Shown here one piece after another: positions 33,105 to 45,004 of a DNA stretch of 64,000 nucleotides. The DNA comes from Siphonodentalium dalli (Eukaryota > Mollusca > Scaphopoda > Gadilida > Siphonodentaliidae), in the NCBI GenBank assembly GCA_032622095.1, contig CP136068.1, positions 129,153,989 to 129,217,988 on the forward strand. Reading direction: 5' to 3'. A program made the translations under genes and the position numbers. Every line of letters starts with the position of its first letter. Positions within the stretch are counted from its first letter, which is position 1. The notes below the pieces were generated by a model. The model saw nothing but the letters and a program-made list of their open reading frames with translations. It searched no databases and was not told the origin of the DNA.

Positions 33105-36100
33105 TTTCCTTTGGCGCGGGCTACAGGTGGTACACTTGGTCTGATCTTTATATACAATTTGTCGTGAATGTTGACATTGACATGTAGATGGGAGCGAGTC
33201 ATTTTGGGGTCATTCGGTCAAAAAACATGGCCGCTGGTGGTCATCTTTGATTTTAAACTTAAATCCATTGGCGTGGGCTACAGGTCGTTCTGTTCGTCTG
33301 ATCATCATTAAATTTGTCATGGATGTTAATATTGACATGTAGATAGGAACGAGTGATTTTGGTGTTGTTCGGCCAAAAGAAAATGGCCGCCAGTAGCCAT
33401 CTTGGATTTTACTCTTTACAGGACTAAATCCTTTGGTGCGGGATACAGGTCGTAGCGTCGGTCGGATCTTCATGAAATTTGTCACGGATTCGGCCAAAAA
33501 CATGGCCGCCAGCAGCTATCTTGCATTTTACTCTTTGTATGACTAATCCTATGGCACAGGCTACAGGTGATACATTTGGTCAGATCATTATAAAATTTGC
33601 CATGGCTGTTGACATTGACATGCAGATGGGAACGAGTCATTTTGCGGTTGTTCGGCGAAAAAACATGGCCGTCAGCGGTCATCTTGTATTTTACTCTTTA
33701 CATTACTAAATCGTTTGGCGCGGGCTACAGGTCGTACCTTTGGTCAGATTTTCATGAAATTTGTGACGGATGTTAACAATGACATGTAGATTGGAACGAG
33801 TCGTTTTATGGTCATTCGGCCAAAAAACATGGCCGCCAGCTGCCATCTTAAATTTGACTCTTTGCATGACTAAATCATTTGGCACAGGCTACAGGTCGTA
33901 CATTTGGTCAGATCATTACGAGATTTGTCATGGCTGTTGACATTGACATGTAGACGGGAAGGAGTCATTTTGGTGACGTTCGGCCAAAAAGCATGGCCGC
34001 TGGCGGCCATCTTGTATTAAAAAATCAAATCCATACTGTTAGTCCGATCATCATTAAATTTGTCATGGATGTTAATATTGACATGTAGATGGGAACGAGT
34101 GATTTTGGGGTTGTTCGGCCAAAAAAACATGGACGCCAGCAGCCATCTTGGATTTTACTCTTTACATGACTAAATCATTTAGCGCGGGCTACAGTTCGTA
34201 GCTTCGGTCGGATCTTCGTGAAATTTGTCACGGATGTTAACAATGACATGTAGATAGGAACCAGTCGTTTTGGGGTCATTCGGCCAAAAAACATGGCCGC
34301 CAGTAGCTATCTTGGATTTTACTCTTTGTATGACTAATCCTATGGCACAGGCTACAGGTGATACATTTGGTCAGATCATTATAACATTTGTCATGACTGT
34401 TGACATTGACATGTAGATGGGAACGAGTCATTTTACGGTTGTTCGGCGAAAAAACATGGCCGTCAGCGGTCATCTTGGATTTTACTCTTTACATTACTAA
34501 ATCATTTGGCGCGGGCTACAGGTCGTACCTTTGGTCAGATTTTCACGAAAATTGTGATGGATGTTAACAATGACATGTTGTTTTGGGGTCATTCGGTCAA
34601 AAAACATGGCCGCTGGTGGCCATCTTTTATTTCAAACTTAAATCCATTGGCGTGGGCTACAGGTCGTATTGTTCATCTGATCTGGTCGCGGACGTTGACA
34701 TTGACATGTATATGGGAACGAGTCATTTTTGGTTCATTCTGACAAAAATTTGGCCGCCAGCAGCCATCTTGGATTTTACTCTTTACATGACTAAATCCTT
34801 TGGCGCGGGCTACATGTCTTACCTCTGGTCAGATCATTGCGAGATTTGTCATGGCTGTTGACATTGACATGTAGACGGGAATCAGTCATTTTGGGGACGT
34901 TCGGCCAAAAAATAGCCGCTGGCGGCCATCTTGGATTTCAAAATTTAATCCATTGGCGTGGACTACAGGTCGTACTTTTAGTCTGATCATCTTGAAGTTT
35001 GTCATGGATGTTAATATTGACATGTAGATGGGAACGAGAGATTTTGGGGTTGTTCGGCCCAAAAACATGGCCGCCAGCAACCATCTTGGATTTTACTCTT
35101 TACATGACTAAATCATTTGGCACAGGCTACAGGTCGTACATTTGGTCAGATCATTACGAGATTTGTCATGGCTGTTGACACTGACATGTAGATGGGAACG
35201 AGTCATTTTGCGGTTGTTAGGCGAAAAAACCTGGCCGTCAGCGGTCATTTGGATTTTACTCTTTACATTACTAAATCCTTATCATGCCGGTTGACATTGA
35301 CATGTAGACGGGAAGGAGTCATTTTGGTGACGTTCGGCTAAAAAACATGGCCGCTGGCGGCCATCTTGGATTTCAAAATTAAATCCATTGGCGTACTGTT
35401 AGTCTGATCATCATGAAATTTGTCATGGGTGTTAATATTGACATGTAGATGGGAACGAGTGATTTTGGGGTTGTTCGGCCAAGAAATACATCGCCGCCAG
35501 CAGCCATCTTGGATTTTACTCTTTACATGACTAAATCATTTGGCGCGGGCTACAGTTCGTAGCTTTGGTCGGTTCTTCGTGAAATTTGTCACGGATGTTA
35601 ACAATGACATGTAGATGGGAACCAGTCGGCTTGGGGTCATTCGGCCAAAAAACATGGCCGCCAGTAGCTATCTTGGATTTTACTCTTTGCATGACTAAAT
35701 CCTTGGACACAGGCTAGGTGATACCTTTTGGTCAGATCATTATGAGATTTGTCATGGCTGTTGACACTGACATGTAGATGGGAACGAGTCATTTTACGGT
35801 TGTTCGGCGAAAAAACATGGCCGCCAGCAGCCATCTTGGATTTTACTCTTTACATGACTAAATCATTTGGCGCGGGCTACAGTTCGTAGCTTTGGATAGA
35901 TCATTATGAGATTTGTCATTGTGGTTGACATGTAGATGGGAACGGATCATTTTGGGGGTCGTTCGGTCAAAAAGCATGGCCGCCAGTGACCATATTGTAT
36001 TTCAAAATTCAATCAATCAGCACGGGCTACAGGTCGTATCTTTTGTCGGATCATCATGAAATTTATCATGCATGTTAATATTGACATGTTGATGGGAACT

Positions 36101-37197
36101 GAGTAATTTTGGGGTCGTTCGGCCAAAAAACATGTCCGCCAGCAGCCATCTTGGATTTTACTCTTTACATGACTAAATCCGTTGGCGCGGGCTACATGTC
36201 GTACCTTTGGTCAGATCATTACGAGAATTGCCATGGCTGTTGACATTGACATGTAGACGGGAAGGAGTCATTTTGGGGACGTTCGGCCAAAAAATATAGC
36301 CGCTGGCGGCCATCTTGGATTTCAAAATTAAATCAATTGGCGTGGACTACAGGTTGTACTGTTAGTTTGATCATCATGAAATTTGTCATAGATGTTAATA
36401 TTGATATGTAGATGGGAACGAGTGATTTTGGGGTTGTTCGGCCCAAAAACATGGCCGCCAGGAGCCATCTTGGATTTCACTCTTTTCATGACTAAATCCT
36501 TTGGCGCTGGCTAAAGGTCGTAGCTTCATGAAATTTGTCATGGTTGTTAACAATGACATATAGATAGGAACCAGTCGTTTTGGGGTCATTTGGCCAATAA
36601 ACATGGCCGCCAGCAGCTATCTTGCATTTTACTCTTTGTATGACTAATCCTATGGCACAGGCTACAGGTGATACATTTGGTCAGATCATTATAAAATTTG
36701 TCATGGCTGTTGACATTGACATGTAGATGGGAACGAGTCATTTTGCGATTGTTCGGCGAAAAAACATGGCCGTCAGCGGTCATCTTGTATTTTACTCTTT
36801 ACATTACTAAATCCTTTGGCGCGGGCTACAGGTCGTACCTTTGGTCAGATTTTCATGAAATTTGTGATGGAACGAGTCGTTTTATGGTCATTCGGCCAAA
36901 AAACATGGCCGCCAGCTGCCATTTGGTCAGATCATTATGTGATTTGTCGTGGCTGTTGACATTGAGATGTAGATGGGAACGAGTCATTTTGGATTTCAAA
37001 ATTCAATCCATCAGCACGGGCTACAGGTCGTATCTTTTGTCGGATTATCATTAAATTTGTCATGGATGTTAATATTGACATGTAGATGGGAACTGAGTAA
37101 TTTTGGGGTCGATCAGCCAAAACATATTGCCGCCAGCAGCCATCTTGGATTTTACTCTTTACATGACTAAATCCTTTGGCGCAGGCTACAGGTCGTA
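33105..37197 (+). repeat. Array of about 165-bp monomers (roughly 25 copies)
   Basis: Monomers run 'gggctacaggtcgta', 'ggtcagatcatta', 'aaatttgtcatgg', 'tgacatgtagatgggaac', 'gagtcattttgggg', 'ttcggccaaaaaacatgg', 'ccgccagcagccatcttgg', 'attttactcttt'. Spacing is near 165 bp with deletions in some copies. Two or three monomer subtypes alternate ('gttgttcgg' versus 'gtcattcgg'), which suggests higher-order units. Short frames on both strands recur with the same peptides and are not genes. Confidence 0.9.
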
Positions 37198-37718
37198 CTA
37201 TGGGATGGGGTAGTGGTAATGCGTAATGGTAATGCATTGTAATGCATTACATTTTCTCTAGTGATGCAATGTAATGTGTAATGCGGTCCATTTTGCATTA
37301 CATGTAATGCAAAATAATGCATTACTTCACAAAAAAGACAAGTAATTCAATTACATTTGCATTACGTTTTGCATGACATATGCTTAAAATGTTTAATTAT
37401 GACTTCTTACCTTCAAACATCACATTGGAACAACAAACTGCTACTGTGAAGGCTGGTAAATAAGATTTCAACCAACACTATGAGCATGGCTTCTGAAGCC
37501 ACAGTGATTGTTTTGATTGTTCTCCAATGAAGTCATATCACTTACTTTGTCTTTGATGATTGTACAAACAATTACACAAACAGTGTGAACATTTATCAGT
37601 GAGCTGTGTGAATGACTTTGATGGCTACATTGTTCTGATATTGTTTTTCTTAGCTGTTGAAACACAGTGAAGATATAAAGGTTGCTGGTAAGTCTTCACA
37701 ATCATTAACAATTTCACC

Positions 37719-37865
37719 ATGCCTTCCACCAGCATCTCGTTCTTTCGCCAACACTTTGATTTGCCGACCGATTTTACTGGTCCGGTAAAAGCTAATTGTA
37801 AGCATTGTGCAACAATTATATCAGCAAATTCAAGAGTTACTTCCAATTTCACAACGCATTTCAAG
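37719..37865 (+). pseudogene. hAT transposase exon 1: BED zinc finger
   Basis: Its 49 codons begin with ATG (MPSTSISFFRQHFDLP). The finger shows CKHC (residues 27-30) and a His in NFTTHFK, with the second His at the start of the next exon (RKHRN), as in BED domains that bind element ends. The second hAT fragment (39674-39826) has the same exon with an intact 'aag|gtaagt' donor. Here the donor reads 'aag|ttaagt', so one base appears lost and splicing may fail. Confidence 0.65.
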
Positions 37866-38312
37866 TTAAGTCTTATATATATAATTAATATTCATGTAAT
37901 ATCCATAGTTTAAAGAAAATATAAAATATTCAGCTATATGCAGCCTTTCACATGTTGCATCCGTCTCAACATCTTAGAGAATTTAAGTAACACATATGAC
38001 ATCACATTGCTATATATTTTCCTGATTTATGAAAGATGTAAAATAACAGGGTTATATTGACATTATTTTGTCACATCTGCTTGAGATAATCTTCCCTGAG
38101 TAGACCCTGGGTAATTAGCTAATTAAGTCTATTGTATTCTAAAGGGCTGGCCTACTGGTTATGCAGTAACAAATCAATTATCCTCTAATCCATAATTACC
38201 GGCTGTGGATATTTGAACCAGTAGTGCAGTATAAATCAATACAAGTGATAATGCCTTTGTTATAGTTGATTAAATGAATAGGGTAATCAGTGGTATTTTT
38301 TTTATTGTTCAG

Positions 38313-38628
38313 CGTAAGCATAGAAACTTGCTTGTTACACCGTCCTCCTCTAATCAGCAAGAAACATCCCAACCAAGAATCTTCCGCTGTGCTAAACCAT
38401 CAGCCATATACGCCAACAACGACTCCAAACAACAACAAATCACCGACCGTTCTACTCTACCTATCCAACCGACTCATACCATTCAGTTCCATCGACTGCA
38501 CCGAATTCCACAACATCCTAGAACAACTTGACCCACGATACCAACTTCCATCTAGAAAGCAGCTATCAACGAAGCTCATCAGTGAGAAGGCCCTCAACAC
38601 ACAACAACGACGTCAGAGCCACATCTAA
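38313..38628 (+). pseudogene. hAT transposase exon 2 remnant
   Basis: The acceptor 'ttttattgttcag' ends at 38312. Reading from there gives RKHRNLLVTPSSSN and a Gln/Ser/Thr-rich linker. One frame later the sequence reads FSSIDCTEFHNILEQLDP followed by RYQLPSR, the conserved hAT/ZBED segment before the catalytic domain. The frame change between the two halves shows at least one indel. The reading stops at TAA 38626-38628, right at the array boundary. Confidence 0.65.
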
Positions 38629-38639
38629 ATGACTATTAA

Positions 38640-38766
38640 CATAGTCAATATTAACATGTAGATGGGAAACGAGTACTTTTGGGGTCGTTCGGCCAAAAAA
38701 CATGGCCACCAGCAGCCATCTTGGATTTTACTCTTTGCATGACTAAATCATTTGGCACGGGCTACA
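38640..38766 (+). repeat. Remnant of the 165-bp array between two hAT elements
   Basis: One partial monomer ('tagatgggaaacgagtac', 'gccaccagcagccatcttgg', 'ggcacgggctacaggc') is sandwiched between hAT copies 1 and 2. Both elements therefore landed in the same array. Confidence 0.8.
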
Positions 38767-39900
38767 GGCAGGCTTGGGGCAATTACTTGCGAATGTAATT
38801 AATTACAATTACAATTACTTCAACATTTTTCAATTACAATTCCCATTACATCTATTTCACAATGTAATTAATTACAATTACAATTACTTTGAAATGTAAT
38901 TCAATTACAATTACATTTCAATACATAATTGAAATAGGAACACTATGTATCTATATGATAAATAATTTATTTGATAACAAAACATAAATTTAACACAAGC
39001 AAGATAAAATACACGAAGAAGCACACTAATGACGCACACTTTGCAAAGAGCAGCCAATGTACTGAGTTCAGGATAGGACTGGTGTTCGTAGAACTGAACT
39101 AACAATTCCAGCATGCTGTATTGGCAGCTAGTAGCCGGGGTTGATCCTTTAGAAATTCAGATGATATCAGAGATTTTAGAACTTTGCTAACTATCTTCAA
39201 TGATTTGATGTTTTTTTACAAACTGAAAGATTCTAGGTTATTGATCACGTGTGTGTGTGACTGTGTATATATCTCGATGCTTTAGCTATAAAATGAAAAT
39301 AATAGAGTATTTTAGTAACATATACATGTAGCCATCATTTCATTATTAAGTAAATAAGACTGTCTCAGTAAGTCAGTCACACAGACAGGCCATTGTAAAG
39401 GACAATGAGATTATCAACACTCTAATTGTTAATTAGAGTAATTAACATAATTAGCCTTTGTGGCCACCAGCTTACTGGTGACACAATGCCTCCACTAGAC
39501 ACTGCTAATTGGGGGATTACTGAGGCAGATATTTGTCACCACTTTCAAGCACTTTGTCATTCATTTGCAAATTAGAAGGGACAACAAAGAATGCATACAC
39601 CAATACCGCCATATGACTGAATTAATATGTCAATGTTATTAAACAATACTAGTACATATAAATGGGAACTTACCTTCAGATGTGTCACAAAATTGGAGGT
39701 AACTGTTTTGGAACAGGAGATTGTAGTTGGGCAAAGTTTGCACTTTGCTTTCATAGGAGCCGATGTGTCTTTCGGCAGATCACAATCCTGCCAGATTTTT
39801 TGTAGACATGTTGATAACATTAGCAATGGTTGGTATGAATTTATGAAATGAGTGGTTCGGGGGCTAGCCCGGGATTGTCCGAAGGACCGAATGGTCCTCC
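38767..39900 (-). mobile_element. hAT-type transposon copy 2, inverted, non-autonomous
   Basis: The left edge reads 'caggcttggggcaattac', a hAT-like terminus. It is followed by about 150 bp of subterminal 'tgtaattaattacaatt' repeats (38785-38930). A BED-finger exon lies near the other end on the minus strand, so the left edge is the 3' end of the element. The remaining space is too short for a full transposase. The right edge is not resolved and is placed approximately. Confidence 0.55.
39674..39826 (-). pseudogene. hAT transposase exon 1 (BED finger), copy 2
   Basis: Its 51 codons on the minus strand start MLMLSTCLQKIWQ. The finger shows CKLC and then NFVTHLK, directly followed by a consensus donor 'aag|gtaagt' at 39668-39673. 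Exon length, finger spacing and splice position match copy 1, but the sequence differs widely, so these are two hAT families or old copies. No second exon is identifiable downstream. Confidence 0.6.
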
Positions 39901-39924
39901 CCTTAATCCCTCATGTTGTTGCCT

Positions 39925-40323
39925 TTATTGGTGAATCATATACAAAAAAAAAAAAAAAGGTAAGCATTTTGTGATGGTGATTATTTTTTCTTTTTTCTTT
40001 TCTTCTTTGCATTCGGTTTTTCGGTTGATGACTGAGGAGATGATGGAGGTGGAGGATGTCTCTGCAGATACTGCTGAGTGATACGATGTACTTCCTTTTT
40101 CTTTTTGTTCTTTGTTGTATCTATCGGCTTCAGCGATGGCGTTATCTGCAATCCGGATGGTGTCTTCAACAGACCGAACAGACCGAGTGGTGTCTGTGCT
40201 GTTGTTGTTGCTGGCGGTGGAGCTGGGGGACACCGGGATGTGCTGGTACTCCGGTGTCCGTGGTGGCAAGCTGTCCAGTTCCACCTCGATGCTGTACTCT
40301 CGTAGCATTCCAGATAACTGCAT
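39925..40323 (-). CDS. Gene-like ORF with acidic N-terminus and Lys-rich tail (possible frameshift)
   Basis: The frame starts at ATG 40323 (MQLSGMLREYSIEVELD) and has GC-rich third positions for about 240 bp, unlike the surrounding DNA. It contains a Ser/Thr/Asn-rich linker and a helical charged stretch (SVEDTIRIADNAIAEADR, then YNKEQKEK). An A-run follows. The overlapping frame (39981-40334) beyond that run reads EVHRITQQYLQRHPPPP and ends in a basic KKKRKKKK tail, more protein-like than the frame that continues in phase. A one-base indel in the A-run, or a sequencing error, is likely. The first 12 codons and upstream DNA are the same as in the tandem array at 40.3-55 kb. I do not recognise the protein; a basic tail suggests nuclear targeting (inference). 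Confidence 0.45.
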   Translation of the reverse strand: MQLSGMLREYSIEVELDSLPPRTPEYQHIPVSPSSTASNNNSTDTTRSVRSVEDTIRIADNAIAEADRYNKEQKEKGSTSYHSAVSAETSSTSIISSVINRKTECKEEKKKEKIITITKCLPFFFFLYMIHQ

Positions 40324-41763
40324 TTAGTTTTCACAGTCGTGTTGATCGTTGTCAGTTTAGTCCGAGAAACAAAATTGGATAGGGTCGGTCATATATTTTG
40401 ATGCTGGGGTGGGGGCAAAATTTTCGAGAAAAAAAAGTTTCGATCGACATTCATCTATTTAAGTATGTGGATTCCCTGCACGAAAACAAACCCACATCGG
40501 AAAGGATTTTTGAAATCCGAGAAGAAATGCAAGAGTTACGGGCCCTCAAAGTTTGCAATTTGGGCCCATGTGCTTGATAACACATCTCCTCCGAAGATGT
40601 CGAAGTTTCGATGCCATCTGACACGCCAACGTGTGCGGACGAAAGAGTGCACGCGGTGGGCCAAATTTTGCCAGTGTCTGTTCATTATTGTGGGTATGGG
40701 GAGGGGTGGTCCGTGGTACCAATTTTTAATTCTTCTCCGAATCAGATAAAACTTGGAATATAACATCTGCAACATCAGCCGATCTAGAAACTGAAAGAAT
40801 TTCGAAAATCCATCGAAAACTGAAAGAATTGCGGGCCCTCAAACTTTGCAATTTTGGGCCCATGCGCTTGATAACACATCTCCTCCGAAGATATCGAACA
40901 TAGGATGTCATCTGATACGAAAATACGTACAGACTGAAGAGGGCACGCGGTGGGCCAAATTTTGCTAGTGTCGGTTCAGTATTGTGGGTCTGGGGAGGGG
41001 TGGTCCGTGGTACCAATTTTTAATTCTTCTCCGAATCAGATGAAACTTGGAATATAACATCTGCAACATCAGCTGATCTAGAAACTGAAAAAATTTGGAA
41101 AATCCATCGAAAACTGAAAGAATTGCGGGCCCTCAAACTTTGCAATTTTGGGCCCATGTGCTTGATAACACATCTCCTCCGAAGATATCGAACATAGGAT
41201 GTCATCTGATACGAAAATACGTACGGACTGAAGAGGGCACGCGGTGGGCCAAATTTTGCCAGTGTCGGTTCAGTATTGTGGGTCAGGGGAGGGGTGGTCC
41301 GTTGTACCATTTTTGTATTCTTCTCCGAATCAGATGAAACTGGTAATGTAACATCTACCATATACGTTGATCACGAAGCTGAAAACAAATCGTAAATTCG
41401 TGTGAAATTGGCGGAGATTTTGGCCATCCAATTTTGAATTTGGGCCCATATGCTTTCCAATAACCAAAGTGTTATTCGGGTCCGAATCAGATGAAATTTG
41501 TATTATGTAATCTATGTCAGCGGCAGATCGCAAAACTGAAAATAATTTTAAAATCCGTTGGAAACTAACGGAGTTACGGGTCCTCAAACTTCGCATTTTG
41601 TGCCAGGGTTGATGTTTTCCCAATCCCGTCACCCAATTTCGAGGCAGGGGTGGGGTTACGTCCAAACACTTGAGATCAACCTACACATGTTAGGACAACA
41701 TATACTCACCATACTTCATTTTTCCGTCCCTAAACTGCGATTCTTTCCACTCATGATTTTTCC

Positions 41764-41796
41764 TATTATTATACTTCCATGGTGTAACCAAGGAAG
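41764..41796. repeat. Recurrent palindrome 'tatacttccatggt' / 'accaaggaagtata'
   Basis: Arms of 14 bases with one mismatch flank a three-base centre ('gta'). The same palindrome marks the joint between monomers and the 3' part in all eight units (about 41768, 43366, 44937, 47508, 50088, 51661, 53091, 54821). A half-site, 'accatggaagtatat', also occurs outside the array at about 56772. It may be the end of an element that built the unit, or a hairpin prone to breakage. Confidence 0.7.
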
Positions 41797-42166
41797 TATA
41801 TTGTTTTTGTACTGGTGCCGTTTTCCGTTTATTTGGAAATACTCAGAAACTAATGGCAGTAGGAACGTGAAATCTCTAGCGATTGTAGGCATTCAAGGTC
41901 TACTAAAAATAAAGGTGTCCGCATGTTGGTACAATATCTTTTAACAGAGTTATTGCCCTTTTTCGATTATTTTTCATTATTATTATACTATACTATTTTT
42001 CAACTCCCTAATATCTGAAAGTATTAGGATTAGAAAACTCAAGATTGGTAAGTATATTGGGGTAAGTGAGTTTTATGCCTTTGGCTCATAACGAATATTG
42101 TCCGCGTTTATCCCACGGAGTTATCTCCCTTTATATAAAAAAAATGTGATTTTATTATCTCGGAAA

Positions 42167-42340
42167 TTATAAGGAGCAGAGCATCGAAAATTGGACCGTA
42201 TGCACACCTCGATATGCCCTACTGCCCACGGGCATCAAAACTTGTGTCCGCGCTTTCCCTGAGGAGTTACCGCCCATAAATAGGCAAACCTCTATTTGAT
42301 TTACTATGCTGTACTCTCGTAGCATTCCAGATAACTGCAT
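42167..42340 (-). other. Recurrent 57-codon chimeric ORF (array copy)
   Basis: It starts with the same 12 codons as the gene-like ORF at 40323 (MQLSGMLREYSI), then runs into array sequence (VNQIEVCLFMGGNSSGKA and on) and stops at TAA 42167-42169. Equivalent ORFs lie at 43750-43923, 46321-46494, 48892-49065, 50475-50648 and, diverged, 53492-53665, all minus strand. Unit 7 lost the ATG. Conservation may only reflect recent duplication; there is no evidence of expression. Confidence 0.4.
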
Positions 42341-43923
42341 TTAGTTTTCACAGTCGTGTTGATCGTTGTCAGTTTAGTCCGAGAAACAAAATTGGATAGG
42401 GTCGGACATATATTTTGATGCTGGGGTGGGGGCAAAAGTTTCGAGAAAAAAAAGTTTCGATCGACATTCATCTATTTAAGTATGTGGATTCCCTGCACGA
42501 AAACAAGCCCACATCGGAAAGGATTTTTGAAATCCGAGAAGAAATGCAAGAGTTACGGGCCCTCAAAGTTTGCAATTTGGGCCCATGTGCTTGATAACAC
42601 ATCTCCTCCGAAGATGTCGAAGTTTGGATGCCATCTGACACGCCAACGTGTGCGGACGAAAGAGTGCACGCGGTGGGCCAAATTTTGCCAGTGTCTGTTC
42701 ATTATTGTGGGTATGGGGAGGGGTGGTCCGTGGTACCAATTTTTAATTCTTCTCCGAATCAGATAAAACTTGGAATATAACATCTGCAACATCAGCCGAT
42801 CTAGAAACTGAAAGAATTTCGAAAATCCATCGAAAACTGAAAGAATTGCGGGCCCTCAAACTTTGCAATTTTGGGCCCATGCGCTTGATAACACATCTCC
42901 TCCGAAGATATCGAACATAGGATGTCATCTGATACGAAAATACGTACGGACCGAAGAGGGCACGCGGTGGGCCAAATTTTGCTAGTGTCGGTTCAGTATT
43001 GTGGGTCTGGGAAGGGGTGGTCCGTGGTACCAATTTTTAATTCTTTTCGGAATCAGATGAAACTTGGAATATAACATCTGCAACATCAGCCGATCTAGAA
43101 ACTGAATTTTTTTGGAAAATCCATCGAAAACTGAAAGAATTGCGGGCCCTCAAACTTTGCAATTTTGGGCCCATGTGCTTGATAACACACCTCCTCCGAA
43201 GATATCGAACATAGGATGTCATCTGATACGAAAATACGTACGGACTGAAGAGGGCACGCGGTGGGCCAAATTTTGCCAGTGTCGGTTCAGTTTTGTGGGT
43301 CAGGGGAGGGGTGGTCCGTTGTACCATTTTTGTATTCTTCTCCGAAGTATTATTATACTTCCATGGTGTAACCAAGGAAGTATATTGTTTTTGTACTGGT
43401 GCCGTTTTCCGTTTATTTGGAAATACTCAGAAACTAATGGCAGTAGGAACGTGAAATCTCTAGCGATTGTAGGCATTCAAGGTCTACTAAAAATAAAGGT
43501 ATCCACATGTTGGTACAATATCTTTTAACAGAGTTATTGCCCTTTTTCGATTATTTTTCATTATTATTATACTATACTATTTTTCAACTCCCTAATATCT
43601 GAAAGTATTAGGATCAGAAAACTCAAGATTGGTAAGTATATTGTGGTAAATGAGTTTTATGCCTTTGGCTCATAACGAATATTGTCCGCGTTTATCCAAC
43701 GGAGTTATCTCCCTTTATATAAAAAAAATGTGAATTATTATCTCGGAAATTATAAGGAGCAGAGCATCGAAAATTGGACCGTATGCACACCTCGATATGC
43801 CCTACTGCCCACGGGCATCAAAACTTGTGTCCGCGCTTTCCCTGAGGAGTTACCGCCCATAAATAGGCAAACCTCTATTTGATTTACTATGCTGTACTCT
43901 CGTAGCATTCCAGATAACTGCAT
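42341..43923. repeat. Large tandem array, unit 2 (1583 bp)
   Basis: This is a basic unit: three 294-bp monomers (about 42469-43350), then directly 'agtattattatacttccatg' and the 3' part. It is colinear with units 5 and 6. The 430-bp stretch of unit 1 is missing. Confidence 0.9.
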
Positions 43924-45004
43924 TTAGTTTTCACAGTCGTGTTGATCGTTGTCAGTTTAGTCCGAGAAACAAAATTGGACAGGGTCGGACATATATTTTG
44001 ATGCTGGGGTGGGGGCAAAATTTTCGAGAAAAAAAAGTTTCGATCGACATTCATCTATTTAAGTATGTGGATTTCCTGCACGAAAACAAACCCACATCGG
44101 AAAGGATTTTTGAAATCCGAGAAGAAATGCAAGAGTTACGGGCCCTCAAAGTTTGCAATTTGGGCCCATGTGCTTGATAACACATCTCCTCCGAAGATGT
44201 CGAAGTTTGGATGCCATCTGACACGCCAACGTGTACGGACGAAAGAGTGCACGCGGTGGGCCAAATTTTGCCAGTGTCTGTTCATTATTGTGGGTATGGG
44301 GAGGGGTGGTCCGTGGTACCAATTTTTAATTCTTCTCCGAATCAGATAAAACTTGGAATATAACATCTGCAACATCAGCCGATCTAGAAACTGAAAGAAT
44401 TTCGAAAATCCATCGAAAACTGAAAGAATTGCGGGCCCTCAAACTTTGCAATTTTGGGCCCATGCGCTTGATAACACATCTCCTCCGAAGATATCGAACA
44501 TAGGATGTTATCTGATACGAAAATACGTACGGACTGAAGAGGGCACGCGGTGGGCCAAATTTTGCTAGTGTCGGTTCAGTGTTGTGGGTCTGGGGAGGGG
44601 TGGTCCGTGGTACCAATTTTTAATTCTTTTCGGAATCAGATGAAACTTGGAATATAACATCTGCAACATCAGCCGATCTAGAAACTGAATTTTTTTAGAA
44701 AATCCATCGAAAACTGAAAGAATTGCGGGCCCTCAAACTTTGCAATTTTGGGCCCATGTGCTTGATAACACATCTCCTCCGAAGATATCGAACATAGGAT
44801 GTCATCTGATACGAAAATACGTACGGACTGAATAGGGCACGCGGTGGGCCAAATTTTGCCAGTGTCGGTTCAGTTTTGTGGGTCAGGGGAGGGGTGGTCC
44901 GTTGTACCATTTTTGTATTCTTCTCCGAAGTATTATTATACTTCCATGGTGTAACCAAGGAAGTATATTGTTTTGTACTGGTGCCGTTTTCCGTTTATTT
45001 GGAA

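Larger units (their letters stand above)
37198..38640 (+). mobile_element. hAT-type transposon copy 1, truncated, inside the array
   Basis: The 165-bp array stops at 37197 and resumes at about 38640. The left subterminal part (37210-37345) is rich in 'taatgcattac' repeats, as in many hAT ends. Two exon-like coding pieces follow: a BED finger (37719-37865) and a piece with the hAT signature LDPRYQLPSR (about 38525). The catalytic core between them is missing, so the copy is an internally deleted or truncated derivative. The right terminal repeat was not found. Confidence 0.7.
40324..42340. repeat. Large tandem array, unit 1 (2017 bp)
   Basis: The unit boundary is set at the minus-strand ATG shared with the gene-like ORF. 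It contains three 294-bp monomers (about 40452-41335, each with 'cgggccctcaaa', 'cacatctcctccgaag', 'gggaggggtggtccgt') and about 430 bp of more diverged monomer sequence absent from units 2-6. It then has a palindrome near 41767 and a 3' part with 'ggagttatctccctt' and 'cctactgcccacgggcatc'. Open frames on both strands recur every 294 bp and are not genes. Confidence 0.9.

Noticed and set aside
22962-37197. CRISPR-like direct repeats
   Set aside because: The monomers are about 165 bp with no short repeat/unique spacer pattern, in a clearly eukaryotic context.
33005-37237. Recurrent 65-residue frames on both strands in the 165-bp array
   Set aside because: Same peptides at each monomer, both strands, no start or splice context. 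Satellite artefacts.
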